Below are positions 1-5,627 of a stretch of 6,812 nt of DNA, in pieces. Source of the DNA: Trueperaceae bacterium (lineage in GTDB: Bacteria > Deinococcota > Deinococci > Deinococcales > Trueperaceae). The stretch spans positions 1 to 6,812 of the forward strand of contig JAGXHO010000089.1 of the NCBI GenBank assembly GCA_024636105.1. Reading direction: 5' to 3'. Every line of letters begins with the position of its first letter. Positions within the stretch are counted from its first letter, which is position 1. The notes beneath the pieces are model-generated. The model was not told the origin of the DNA. It did not search any database and saw only the letters and a list, made by a program, of their open reading frames with translations. A program made the translations under genes and the position numbers.

Positions 1-1
1 G

Positions 2-736
2 CGCGGGAACGACGCGGGCGAAGCCTTGGCGACCCTCGTCGCCACGTCCGCAGCGCGCGATGCGCTGGACGCGGCGCACGCGCTCGTCGCCGCCGGCGTC
101 CACGGGGTGGCCCTGGCGCCCTACGACGCGCGCGGCCGGTTCCGTGGTGGAGCGCAGCGGCTGGCCGGCGCCCGCACCATCCTGCAGCGGTACGGCGACG
201 TCGAGCTCACGCTCACGGCGACCGCCTTCTCGCAGCCGAACCCGGCCGCGGCCGGCGCGCTGTTCCGCGAGCTAGCGGCGTGGGCACCGGCGGCGCGGCA
301 TGCGCTCGACCTGTACGCCGGCAGCGGCGTCATCGGCATGCACCTGGCGCCGCGCGTCGATCGGGTCACGTGCCTGGAGATCGACCGGGGCGCCGTCGAC
401 CGCGGCCGCGCCGACGCCGCGCGCCTCGGTTTGACGAACGTCCACCACGTGCGCCTCGACGTCCGCGACGTGCAGGTGCCCGACGACGTCGACCTGATCG
501 TGGTCGACCCGCCGCGGGCCGGCCTCGCGGCCGCCACCCGCGCGGCGATCGCCGGTTCCCGCGCGCGGACGGTGCTCTACGTCGCGTGCGACGTCGCGAC
601 GTGGGCGCGCGACGTGGCCGACCTGATCAAGGCGGGCTTCCGGCTCGACCGGCTGCGGCCGTACGACTTCCAGCCGCACACCCACCACCTCGAGCTCGCG
701 TCGCGGTTGGTCCGCGGCGGGTCCGCCGGACGCTGA
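2..736 (+). CDS. TrmA/RlmD-family RNA (uracil-5-)-methyltransferase, 3' part (5' end outside window)
   Basis: This is the C-terminal SAM-dependent methyltransferase domain of an enzyme that makes 5-methyluridine in tRNA or rRNA. The frame is open to the left edge, so the TTG at 26 is not the true start and the N-terminal part (in many relatives a TRAM domain and sometimes Fe-S cysteines) is missing. Visible family motifs, in order: an AFSQPNP segment near base 225 (family FFQxN, SAM contact); a DLYAGSGVIG Rossmann motif I near 308-340; LEIDRGAVDRGR, the acidic end of the second strand; DPPRAGL from base 506; the nucleophile region YVACDVATWARD, with the candidate catalytic Cys at 587-589; and the C-terminal THHLEL, whose Glu matches the proposed general base. 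The nucleophile loop usually reads SCNPxTLARD, so Ala-Cys-Asp-Val is divergent, but the Cys is kept. Without the N-terminus I cannot say whether the target is tRNA U54 or a 23S rRNA uridine, so no symbol is given. The stop lies 30 bases before hisF. Confidence 0.88.
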   Translation, partial: RGNDAGEALATLVATSAARDALDAAHALVAAGVHGVALAPYDARGRFRGGAQRLAGARTILQRYGDVELTLTATAFSQPNPAAAGALFRELAAWAPAARHALDLYAGSGVIGMHLAPRVDRVTCLEIDRGAVDRGRADAARLGLTNVHHVRLDVRDVQVPDDVDLIVVDPPRAGLAAATRAAIAGSRARTVLYVACDVATWARDVADLIKAGFRLDRLRPYDFQPHTHHLELASRLVRGGSAGR

Positions 737-753
737 CGACCGGGGCCGGGCGG

Positions 754-759
754 TAAGCT
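754..759 (+). promoter_or_regulatory. Candidate -10 box of a leaderless promoter for hisF
   Basis: TAAGCT fits the TANNNT -10 pattern and ends 7 bases before the hisF GTG. No Shine-Dalgarno sequence precedes that GTG (it reads GCTGCCGGGC). A weak -35-like CTGACG lies at 733-738 with a 15-base spacer, overlapping the stop of the upstream methyltransferase gene. Transcription starting at or next to the GTG would give a leaderless mRNA, common in Deinococcota and Actinobacteria. This is inferred from spacing and motif only. Confidence 0.4.
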
Positions 760-766
760 GCCGGGC

Positions 767-1543
767 GTGTTGGCGAAGCGCATCATCCCCTGCCTGGACG
801 TGCACGACGGGCGCACCACCCGCGGCCAACAGTTCGGCCGCGCCGAAGCGGGCGAGCTCGCCGACGTGGGCGATCCGGTCGAGCTGGCCGTCCGCTACGA
901 CGCCGAGGGCGCCGACGAGCTCGTTTTCTACGACATCACCGCCACCGCCCACGGGCGCGCGACCATGCGCGACGTGATCGCGCGGGTCGCCGACCGCTGC
1001 TTCATGCCGCTGACGGTGGGCGGCGGCGTACGCACGTTGGACGACGTCAAGGCGCTCTTCGACGCCGGCGCCGACAAGGTGTCGCTCAACTCGGGCGCGG
1101 TCGCCGACCCCGAGCTCATCCGAGCGGCCTCCGAGCATTACGGCGCCCAGGCGGTGGTGCTGTCGATCGACGCCAAGCGCCGCCCTGGAGGAGGCTGGGG
1201 CGTCTTCGTGGCTGGCGGACGTACGGACACCGGCATGGACCTGCTCGCCTGGGCCGAGCGTGGCGCGGCGCTCGGCGCCGGCGAGATCGTGCTCAACAGC
1301 ATCGATGGCGACGGCATGAAGACCGGATACGACGTCGAGGGCACGCGTGCGGTGGCGCGCGCGGTGGACGTGCCGGTCGTCGCGTCGGGCGGTGCGGGCG
1401 ACGCGGAGCACATGCGCGCCGTGCTCGTCGAGGGGGAGGCCGACGCGGCGCTCGCGGCCGGCATCTTCCACCGCCGCGAGTTGACCGTACCGGACGTCAA
1501 GCGCTTCCTGACGGCGGCCGGCGTCGCGGTGCGCCAAGCGTGA
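767..1543 (+). CDS. hisF: Imidazole glycerol phosphate synthase cyclase subunit HisF
   Basis: HisF is the cytoplasmic (beta-alpha)8-barrel subunit that uses ammonia from HisH to turn PRFAR into imidazole glycerol phosphate and AICAR, joining histidine and purine synthesis. The 258-residue product has the classic start [12 protein letters not shown]. Catalytic Asp11 (CLDV) and Asp135 (SIDAK, equivalent to Asp130 of Thermotoga HisF) are present. So are the ammonia-gate residues Arg5, Glu51, Lys104 and Glu173 (equivalents of R5, E46, K99, E167), the phosphate-binding VGGGVRT, and NSIDGDG with Asp182. I chose the GTG at 767 because it gives the family N-terminus; a TTG follows directly, and there is no Shine-Dalgarno. 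Oddities: loop 1 between Phe23 and DPVE is five residues longer than usual, and Arg19 replaces the conserved loop-1 lysine. The gene overlaps the next start by GTGA. HisH and HisA are not in this window. Confidence 0.97.
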   Translation: MLAKRIIPCLDVHDGRTTRGQQFGRAEAGELADVGDPVELAVRYDAEGADELVFYDITATAHGRATMRDVIARVADRCFMPLTVGGGVRTLDDVKALFDAGADKVSLNSGAVADPELIRAASEHYGAQAVVLSIDAKRRPGGGWGVFVAGGRTDTGMDLLAWAERGAALGAGEIVLNSIDGDGMKTGYDVEGTRAVARAVDVPVVASGGAGDAEHMRAVLVEGEADAALAAGIFHRRELTVPDVKRFLTAAGVAVRQA

Positions 1544-2727
1544 GCGGCGCGCGTCGCTACCGGCCCGAGACGCTGGCCGTGCATCTGGGCCTGGAGCCCG
1601 ACGTCGAGACCGGCGCCGTCGTCCCGCCGCTCCACCTGGCGACCACCTTCGAGCGCGATGCGGACGGCACCTACCCGCGCGGCTTCGTGTACGCGCGCCC
1701 GGACAACCCCAACCGCGCGCAGCTCGAGCGGGCGCTGGCCCTGCTGGAGGGGGGGCGCGAGGCAGCGGCCTTCGCCTCCGGATCGGCCGCCGCCGCCGCG
1801 GTGCTGCGCAGCGTCCCCGCCGGCGGCCATGCGATCGTGCCCGACGACCAGTACCACGGTCTGCGCACCCTCCTAGAGCGCGTGCTCGTTCCCGCGGGCC
1901 TGCAGGTGTCGGCGGTCGACATGAGCGATCTGGACGCCGTCGCCGCCGCCGTCCGCCCGAGCACGCGGCTCGTCTGGATCGAGACCCCCTCGAACCCGCT
2001 CCTCAAGATCACCGACCTGGCCGGCGTGGTCGCCATCGCCCGCGACGCGGAGGCGCGCCACGGCGCGCCGGTCGCCGTCGCGCTCGACGCGACGTGGACG
2101 CCGCCGCCCTGGCAACCGGCGTTCGAGCTCGGCGTCGACCTTGTCGTGCACGCCACCACCAAGTACCTCGCGGGCCACTCGGACGTGCTGGGGGGCGCCG
2201 TGGTCGCCGCGCCCGAGGCGCGCACCGTCGGAGACGTCTGGACGCGCGTGCGCGACGTGCAGCGCCTCGAGGGCGGCGTGCCGTCGCCGTTCGACGCCTG
2301 GCTGACGCTTCGTGGGCTGCGCACGCTCGCGGTGCGGCTCGCGGCGCAGGCAGACGGCGCGGCAGCGCTGGTGGCCTTCTTGGTCGCCCATCCGGCCGTC
2401 GCGCAGGTCTTGTACCCGGGCCTGCCCGGGCATCCGGGGCATGCGGTGGCGGCGCGGCAGATGGCGTCCTTCGGTGCGATGCTCTCGTTCCGCGTGCACG
2501 GGGGGGTCGACGCGGCGATGCGCGTCGCGGCCGGCGTCCGGTTGTTCACGCGCGCAACCAGCCTCGGTGGCGTCGAGAGCCTGATCGAGCATCGCGCCTC
2601 CATCGAACCGCCTGGGGGTCCGACGCCGCCCGATTTGCTGCGGGTCTCGATCGGCCTGGAGCACCCGGATGACCTGATCGAAGACCTTCGCGAAGCGCTG
2701 GACGCGCTCGAAGGGGGAGGACCATGA
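1540..2727 (+). CDS. Cys/Met-metabolism PLP-dependent enzyme (cystathionine gamma-synthase/lyase family)
   Basis: A 395-residue fold-type I PLP enzyme of the trans-sulphuration family, the usual full length. Relatives add or remove sulphur groups at the gamma carbon of homoserine- or cysteine-derived amino acids (cystathionine gamma-synthase or lyase, O-acylhomoserine sulfhydrylase, methionine gamma-lyase). Visible: Tyr51 and Arg53 (YARPDNPN, phosphate contacts from the neighbouring subunit), Tyr105 (DDQYHG, stacks on PLP), Asp183 (pairs with the pyridine nitrogen), the Schiff-base Lys208 in [16 protein letters not shown], a [10 protein letters not shown] stretch, SLGGVES at 341-347, and Arg368 in RVSIGLE for the substrate carboxylate. 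The usual DNT after the Asp strand is DAT here, and EHPAS is EHRAS. The start GTG overlaps the hisF stop and the end overlaps the hisIE ATG, so it is co-translated with histidine genes although its family belongs to methionine/cysteine metabolism. It is not the histidinol-phosphate aminotransferase HisC. Sequence alone does not fix the reaction. Confidence 0.9.
   Translation: MSGARRYRPETLAVHLGLEPDVETGAVVPPLHLATTFERDADGTYPRGFVYARPDNPNRAQLERALALLEGGREAAAFASGSAAAAAVLRSVPAGGHAIVPDDQYHGLRTLLERVLVPAGLQVSAVDMSDLDAVAAAVRPSTRLVWIETPSNPLLKITDLAGVVAIARDAEARHGAPVAVALDATWTPPPWQPAFELGVDLVVHATTKYLAGHSDVLGGAVVAAPEARTVGDVWTRVRDVQRLEGGVPSPFDAWLTLRGLRTLAVRLAAQADGAAALVAFLVAHPAVAQVLYPGLPGHPGHAVAARQMASFGAMLSFRVHGGVDAAMRVAAGVRLFTRATSLGGVESLIEHRASIEPPGGPTPPDLLRVSIGLEHPDDLIEDLREALDALEGGGP
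2713..2720 (+). promoter_or_regulatory. Shine-Dalgarno site for hisIE
   Basis: GGGGGAGG lies three bases before the ATG at 2724, inside the last codons of the PLP enzyme gene. It is the only strong ribosome binding site on the + strand here. It supports this ATG as the start and supports coupled translation through the ATGA overlap. Confidence 0.65.
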
Positions 2728-3398
2728 CCGACGCCACCGCGAACGTCGCCGACGTGGCGTGGGGCGATGCAGGGCTGGTCCCGGTCGTCGCCCAGGACGC
2801 GACGTCGGGCGACGTCCTGACCGTCGCCTACGCCAACGAGAGGGCGCTGACGCGCACACTGGAGACCGGCGAAGCCCACTACTGGAGCCGCTCCCGCGCC
2901 GAGCTCTGGCGCAAGGGGGCCACCTCCGGCAACGTCCAGCGGGTGCGGGCGGTGTTGCTCGACTGCGACGGGGACGCGCTCGTCTACCGGGTCGATCCGG
3001 CGGGTCCGGCATGCCACACCGGGGCGCGCACCTGCTTCTACCGGCGCCTGACTGCGGCACCGGAGGAGACCGCCGCCGGCATCGGGCCCGATACCGATCG
3101 GGCCGGTATCGGGGCCACGATGGGGCTCCTGCAGCGCGTGGTCGATCAGCGCTGGTCCGAGCGTCCCGAGGGGTCGTACGTCGCCAAGCTCGCCGAACGC
3201 GGCGTGGGGTACGTCGCCCAGAAGGTGGTCGAGGAGGCGGGTGAGACGATCGTCGCGGCGCTCGAGTCGAAGGACGACGAGATGCTCGGCGAGGCCGCCG
3301 ACCTGCTGTTCCACCTGACCGTGCTGTTGCGCGCACGTGGGCTCGACCTGAACCAGGTCGCCGCGGTGCTCGAAGGGCGGCATCGGGCGCGGACCTGA
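2724..3398 (+). CDS. hisIE: Bifunctional phosphoribosyl-AMP cyclohydrolase / phosphoribosyl-ATP pyrophosphatase HisIE
   Basis: This cytoplasmic enzyme performs steps 2 and 3 of histidine synthesis: the C-terminal HisE domain cuts PR-ATP to PR-AMP and the N-terminal HisI domain opens the adenine ring. HisI spans about residues 13-107. It carries [10 protein letters not shown], the Mg-binding run DCDGD (Asp80, Asp82, Asp84), and three zinc cysteines at 81, 97 (PACHTG) and 104 (TCFYR). HisE spans about 132-221. It shows PEGSYVAKL, then the MazG-like acidic helices with Glu170, Glu171, Glu174, Glu190 and Asp193, and ends in LEGRHRAR. The linker (about 108-131) contains a perfect DNA inverted repeat and is followed by Met133, which looks like a normal HisE start; internal initiation is possible but unproven. 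All catalytic residues I can check are present. The ATG overlaps the upstream stop (ATGA), so it is the last gene of the cluster. Confidence 0.97.
   Translation: MTDATANVADVAWGDAGLVPVVAQDATSGDVLTVAYANERALTRTLETGEAHYWSRSRAELWRKGATSGNVQRVRAVLLDCDGDALVYRVDPAGPACHTGARTCFYRRLTAAPEETAAGIGPDTDRAGIGATMGLLQRVVDQRWSERPEGSYVAKLAERGVGYVAQKVVEEAGETIVAALESKDDEMLGEAADLLFHLTVLLRARGLDLNQVAAVLEGRHRART
3087..3113 (+). repeat. Perfect 10-bp inverted repeat in the HisI-HisE linker
   Basis: CCCGATACCG at 3087-3096 and CGGTATCGGG at 3104-3113 are exact reverse complements around a 7-base loop ATCGGGC. The overlapping 3081-3092 (ATCGGGCCCGAT) is a 12-bp palindrome, so two alternative folds compete. The repeat covers codons 122-130 and ends six bases before the in-frame ATG of residue 133. 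There is no U-run after it, so it is not an obvious intrinsic terminator. Confidence 0.7.
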
Positions 3399-3399
3399 C

Positions 3400-3452
3400 C
3401 GGGGCCGTGTGTCCGCCGGGCTCTGGGAGGCACCGACGGACGCCGGGCCCCG
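3400..3452 (+). terminator. Imperfect hairpin between hisIE and glpX, possible terminator
   Basis: Directly after the hisIE stop, CGGGGCC (3400-3406) pairs with GGCCCCG (3446-3452). After a 2x2 internal mismatch, GTGTCCG (3409-3415) pairs with CGGACGC (3437-3443) with one G-U pair, leaving a 21-base loop. Only a short TGCTTT follows, so the U-tract is poor. It could end the histidine cluster transcript or act as a structured element upstream of glpX. Confidence 0.45.
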
Positions 3453-3455
3453 TGC

Positions 3456-3461
3456 TTTGAT
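3456..3461 (+). promoter_or_regulatory. Candidate extended -10 box for glpX
   Basis: TTTGAT, preceded by TGC (an extended -10 TGn), ends six bases before the glpX ATG. It matches TATAAT at four of six positions. As with hisF, no Shine-Dalgarno precedes the start, so a leaderless transcript is possible. The -35 area (CCGACG) is not convincing. Confidence 0.3.
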
Positions 3462-3467
3462 GGCCGT

Positions 3468-4490
3468 ATGACCGAACCCATGCCCGACCCGGCGGCGCTT
3501 CGCGGCGCCGCGATGGACTTCGAGCGCGCGCTCGTGCTCGACACGGTGCGCGTCACCGAGCAAGCGGCGATCGCGGCCGCCCGCGTCGCAGGCAAGGGCG
3601 ACGCCGATCAGGTCGATCAGGCCGGGGTCGACGCCATGCGCCGCGTGCTCAACGAGCTCGACATCGATGGCGAGATCGTGATCGGCGAGGGCGAGCGCGA
3701 CGAAGCCCCCATGCTCTTCATCGGTGAGCGCGTCGGACAAGCGGGGCCGGCGGCCTGGCCCGTCGACATCGCCGTCGACCCCGTCGAGGGCACCGACATC
3801 ACAGCGCGCATGGCCGAGGGCTCCGTCGCCGTGATCGCGCTCTCCGAGAAGGGGGGCCTGTTCCAGGCCCCCGACACCTACATGGAGAAGCTGATCGTGC
3901 CGCCGCCTGCGGCGGGCAAGGTCGACCTCACCTGGCCGGTCGCCGCCAACCTCGCCGGCATCGCGCAGGCGCTCGACCGCGACATCCCTGATCTCACCGT
4001 GGTCATCCTCGACCGGGAGCGCCACACCGACCTGATCGCGAAGGTGCGCGCGGCGGGCGCGCGCGTGAAGCTGATCGGCGACGGTGACGTGATCGCGGCG
4101 CTCTCGGCCGCCATGCGCGGCACCAACATCCACGCCGTGATGGGCACCGGCGGCGCTCCGGAGGGGGTCCTCGCCGCGGCCGCGCTCAAGTGCATCGGCG
4201 GCGAGATCCAAGGGCGCTTCGTGCCCCGCAACGATGGGGAGCGGGCGCGCCTCGAGGCTGCGGACGTCGACCTCACGCGCGTCTACCGAACGAACGACCT
4301 GGCGCCGGGTCAGCACATCGTCTTCAGTGCGACCGGCATCACGAACGGCGACCTGGTGCGCGGGGTCAAGTTCTTCAAGCACGGCGCACGGACGCACACG
4401 ATCTCGATGGGCTTCCGCTCGCGGGTTGTACGGCTCTCCGACGCGGTGCACCTACTCGGGGAGGAAGCGCGGGTGACCGTCCAGCTCTGA
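3468..4490 (+). CDS. glpX: Class II fructose-1,6-bisphosphatase (GlpX)
   Basis: GlpX hydrolyses fructose 1,6-bisphosphate to fructose 6-phosphate, the committed step of gluconeogenesis, with Mg2+ or Mn2+. The 340-residue protein is full length for the family. Visible signatures: [12 protein letters not shown] near 28-39; Asp50; [12 protein letters not shown] with Glu74; [10 protein letters not shown] with Asp104 and Glu107; Tyr138 in APDTYMEKL; and Glu232 in GTGGAPEG. These align with E. coli GlpX residues D33, E57, D85, E88, Y119 and E213. EIQGRFVPR and VIFSATGIT-like [13 protein letters not shown] follow. I use the first ATG (3468); a second ATG at 3480 would shorten it by four residues and neither has a Shine-Dalgarno. 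It is a separate unit from the histidine cluster, behind a 69-base gap, and faces the minus-strand genes convergently. Confidence 0.97.
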   Translation: MTEPMPDPAALRGAAMDFERALVLDTVRVTEQAAIAAARVAGKGDADQVDQAGVDAMRRVLNELDIDGEIVIGEGERDEAPMLFIGERVGQAGPAAWPVDIAVDPVEGTDITARMAEGSVAVIALSEKGGLFQAPDTYMEKLIVPPPAAGKVDLTWPVAANLAGIAQALDRDIPDLTVVILDRERHTDLIAKVRAAGARVKLIGDGDVIAALSAAMRGTNIHAVMGTGGAPEGVLAAAALKCIGGEIQGRFVPRNDGERARLEAADVDLTRVYRTNDLAPGQHIVFSATGITNGDLVRGVKFFKHGARTHTISMGFRSRVVRLSDAVHLLGEEARVTVQL

Positions 4491-4498
4491 CGCCGGAC

Positions 4499-4511
4499 GC
4501 CCCCGAAGGGC
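4499..4511. terminator. Small hairpin between the convergent glpX and small ORF
   Basis: GCCC and GGGC enclose a 5-base loop in the 21-base gap between two convergent stops. On the minus strand it reads GCCCTTCGGGGGC, containing a stable-type C-UUCG-G loop. No U-tract follows on either strand, so a terminator role is only a guess from position. Confidence 0.25.
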
Positions 4512-4661
4512 TCAGGGGAGCTGCTCGCACAGCTCGTCGGCGCGCGACCGCACGGCCGCCTGCTCGACCGGGTCGCGCGCCTGCCACGCCTTGACCGCCA
4601 CCACCATCCGCGGGTGGCGCGCTTCGTCGACGTTCGCCCACGCGTCGGCGAAGCGCGCCAT
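4512..4661 (-). CDS. Small ORF, 49 residues, hypothetical protein
   Basis: On the minus strand an ATG at 4661 opens 49 codons ending at TGA 4514-4512. The product begins MARFADAWANVDEARHP and ends RADELCEQLP. It looks mainly helical and charged, with two Trp (8, 26), one Cys (45), no signal peptide and no membrane segment. Coding evidence: 48 of 49 codons end in G or C while second positions are rich in A and T, the pattern of real genes in this genome. The next in-frame stop upstream is at 4721, and no GTG or TTG lies between it and the ATG, so the start is the only conventional option. It begins 28 bases after the TPR stop; that gap can form a GAGCC/GGCTC hairpin (4687-4691 with 4669-4673) and has no clear Shine-Dalgarno. 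I recognise no family. It is probably the last gene of the rph-rdgB-TPR run. Confidence 0.55.
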   Translation of the reverse strand: MARFADAWANVDEARHPRMVVAVKAWQARDPVEQAAVRSRADELCEQLP

Positions 4662-4689
4662 GCGCGTCGAGCCGGTGCCTGCAGGGGGC

Positions 4690-5556
4690 TCAGTTCGCGG
4701 TGAGGCGCCGCGCTTCGTTCAGCCAGTACGCGACGTCGTCGTCATCGGGCGCCAGGCGCGCGGCCGAGCCGTAGTAGGTCACGGCGTCCGCGTACTGCCC
4801 TTGCTCGAACGCGACCCGGCCGAGCCACGCCCAAGCGTCGACGTAGCCACCGTTGAGCGTGCTGGCGCGCGCGAACCGCTCGGCCGCCTCGCTCAAGCGG
4901 TTCTCCTCGTAGAGCGCGACCCCGGCCCGGAAAGCGGTCACCGCAGCGCTGCCCCACTCGGCCTGAGCTTGCGCCAACTCGAGGAAGTACGCCGAGCGGG
5001 CATCGGTGGGATCGAGCTCCAGCGCCCGGCGCCAGTAGGGGATCGCTTGCTCCGGACGCTCGGTCTCGACGAGGATCCGTCCGCCCCAGACGTGCGCTTC
5101 GACGTCGTCGGGGGCGAGCTCGGCGACCGCGACGTAGCGATCCAGCGCCGCGTCGCGGTTCCCGGCCTCGTAGAGGCCGTACGCGAGGCGCTTCCCGACG
5201 TCGGCCGCGTGCGCGCGGTCCTCGTCGTCCAGCACGCCGCCACGGCGCACGTAGTCCTGCCAGGTGTTCCAGGCCGGCCCGGTCCACTGGCTGCGGCTGT
5301 ACGCCTCGGCGAGGAAGCGCACGGGTTCGAGTCGGTCCGGCGCGAGGGTCATCGCCCGGCGGCCGGCGGCGAAGGCGTCCTGCCAGAGCGGGCGGTCGGG
5401 GTACTGGGCGTCGTAGGTCGCGAGCGCTTCGGCCATCCGAGCCTCGCCCTCGGCGAGGGCGTCGGCGGCGGCTTGCGGGAGCGCCGGCTGGGCGAGCGCG
5501 AAGCCGCCGAGGACGATCGCCAACGCCGCGAGGGTCGTGGTCAGGGTACGGAACAT
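4690..5556 (-). CDS. Secreted tetratricopeptide-repeat protein
   Basis: The 288-residue product starts with a clear signal peptide: MFRT, a hydrophobic stretch to about residue 20, then ALAQ-P as the likely cleavage site near 23. It is therefore predicted outside the cytoplasmic membrane. The mature part is helical and contains TPR-like units at roughly 123-156, 157-190, 208-241 and 242-275, with typical spots such as EAGNRDAALDRY, PEQAIPYWRRALELDP, LSEAAERFARA and GQYADAVTYYGSAARLAPDD. A degenerate further unit may lie near 60-95. TPR domains usually scaffold protein complexes; no catalytic domain is visible, so the partner and process are unknown. The ATG at 5556 has a good ribosome binding site. 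It lies 71 bases after the rdgB stop on the same strand and is probably in the same transcript, though the gap has features that could give separate control. Confidence 0.88.
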   Translation of the reverse strand: MFRTLTTTLAALAIVLGGFALAQPALPQAAADALAEGEARMAEALATYDAQYPDRPLWQDAFAAGRRAMTLAPDRLEPVRFLAEAYSRSQWTGPAWNTWQDYVRRGGVLDDEDRAHAADVGKRLAYGLYEAGNRDAALDRYVAVAELAPDDVEAHVWGGRILVETERPEQAIPYWRRALELDPTDARSAYFLELAQAQAEWGSAAVTAFRAGVALYEENRLSEAAERFARASTLNGGYVDAWAWLGRVAFEQGQYADAVTYYGSAARLAPDDDDVAYWLNEARRLTAN

Positions 5557-5560
5557 GGAG

Positions 5561-5567
5561 CCTCCCG
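5561..5567 (-). promoter_or_regulatory. Shine-Dalgarno of the TPR gene with a complementary anti-SD upstream
   Basis: On the minus strand CGGGAGG lies four bases before the ATG at 5556. The seven bases just after the rdgB stop (5627-5621, CCTCCCG) are its exact complement, so pairing could hide the ribosome binding site. Confidence 0.55.
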
Positions 5568-5587
5568 AGATGGGAACGATGGAGCTT

Positions 5588-5603
5588 CCGCCGGATCCGG
5601 CGG
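5588..5603. repeat. 16-bp perfect palindrome between rdgB and the TPR gene
   Basis: CCGCCGGATCCGGCGG equals its own reverse complement. As RNA it gives a 6-bp stem with a GATC loop; as DNA it has the symmetry of a dimeric operator site. No U-tract follows on either strand. It sits in the middle of the 71-base gap between rdgB and the TPR gene. Confidence 0.6.
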
Positions 5604-5627
5604 TTCACCCACCACTATCGCGGGAGG

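Noticed and set aside
26..28. TTG at 26 as the start of the methyltransferase gene
   Set aside because: The frame is open to the left edge and the family has a longer N-terminal part, so the gene is simply cut by the window.
272..1537. A 421-codon minus-strand frame over the methyltransferase gene and hisF
   Set aside because: Shadow of the real plus-strand genes; Arg/His/Ala-rich translation with no recognisable domain.
1749..1755. Runs of seven G in the PLP enzyme gene (also 2500-2506) as possible phase-variable tracts
   Set aside because: The frame is intact through both, the runs are short, and such runs are expected by chance at this GC content; a housekeeping enzyme is an unlikely contingency gene.
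1671..4451. A 926-codon open frame on the minus strand, antisense to the PLP gene, hisIE and glpX
   Set aside because: It is the mirror of real genes in very GC-rich DNA, where stop codons are rare. Its translation is rich in Arg, Ala and Pro with no family motif, while the plus-strand frames carry full catalytic signatures.
4742..5608. A second 288-codon minus-strand frame nearly co-extensive with the TPR gene
   Set aside because: Same strand but shifted frame, dominated by Arg/Pro/Gly, with no signal peptide or repeats; coincidence of length only.
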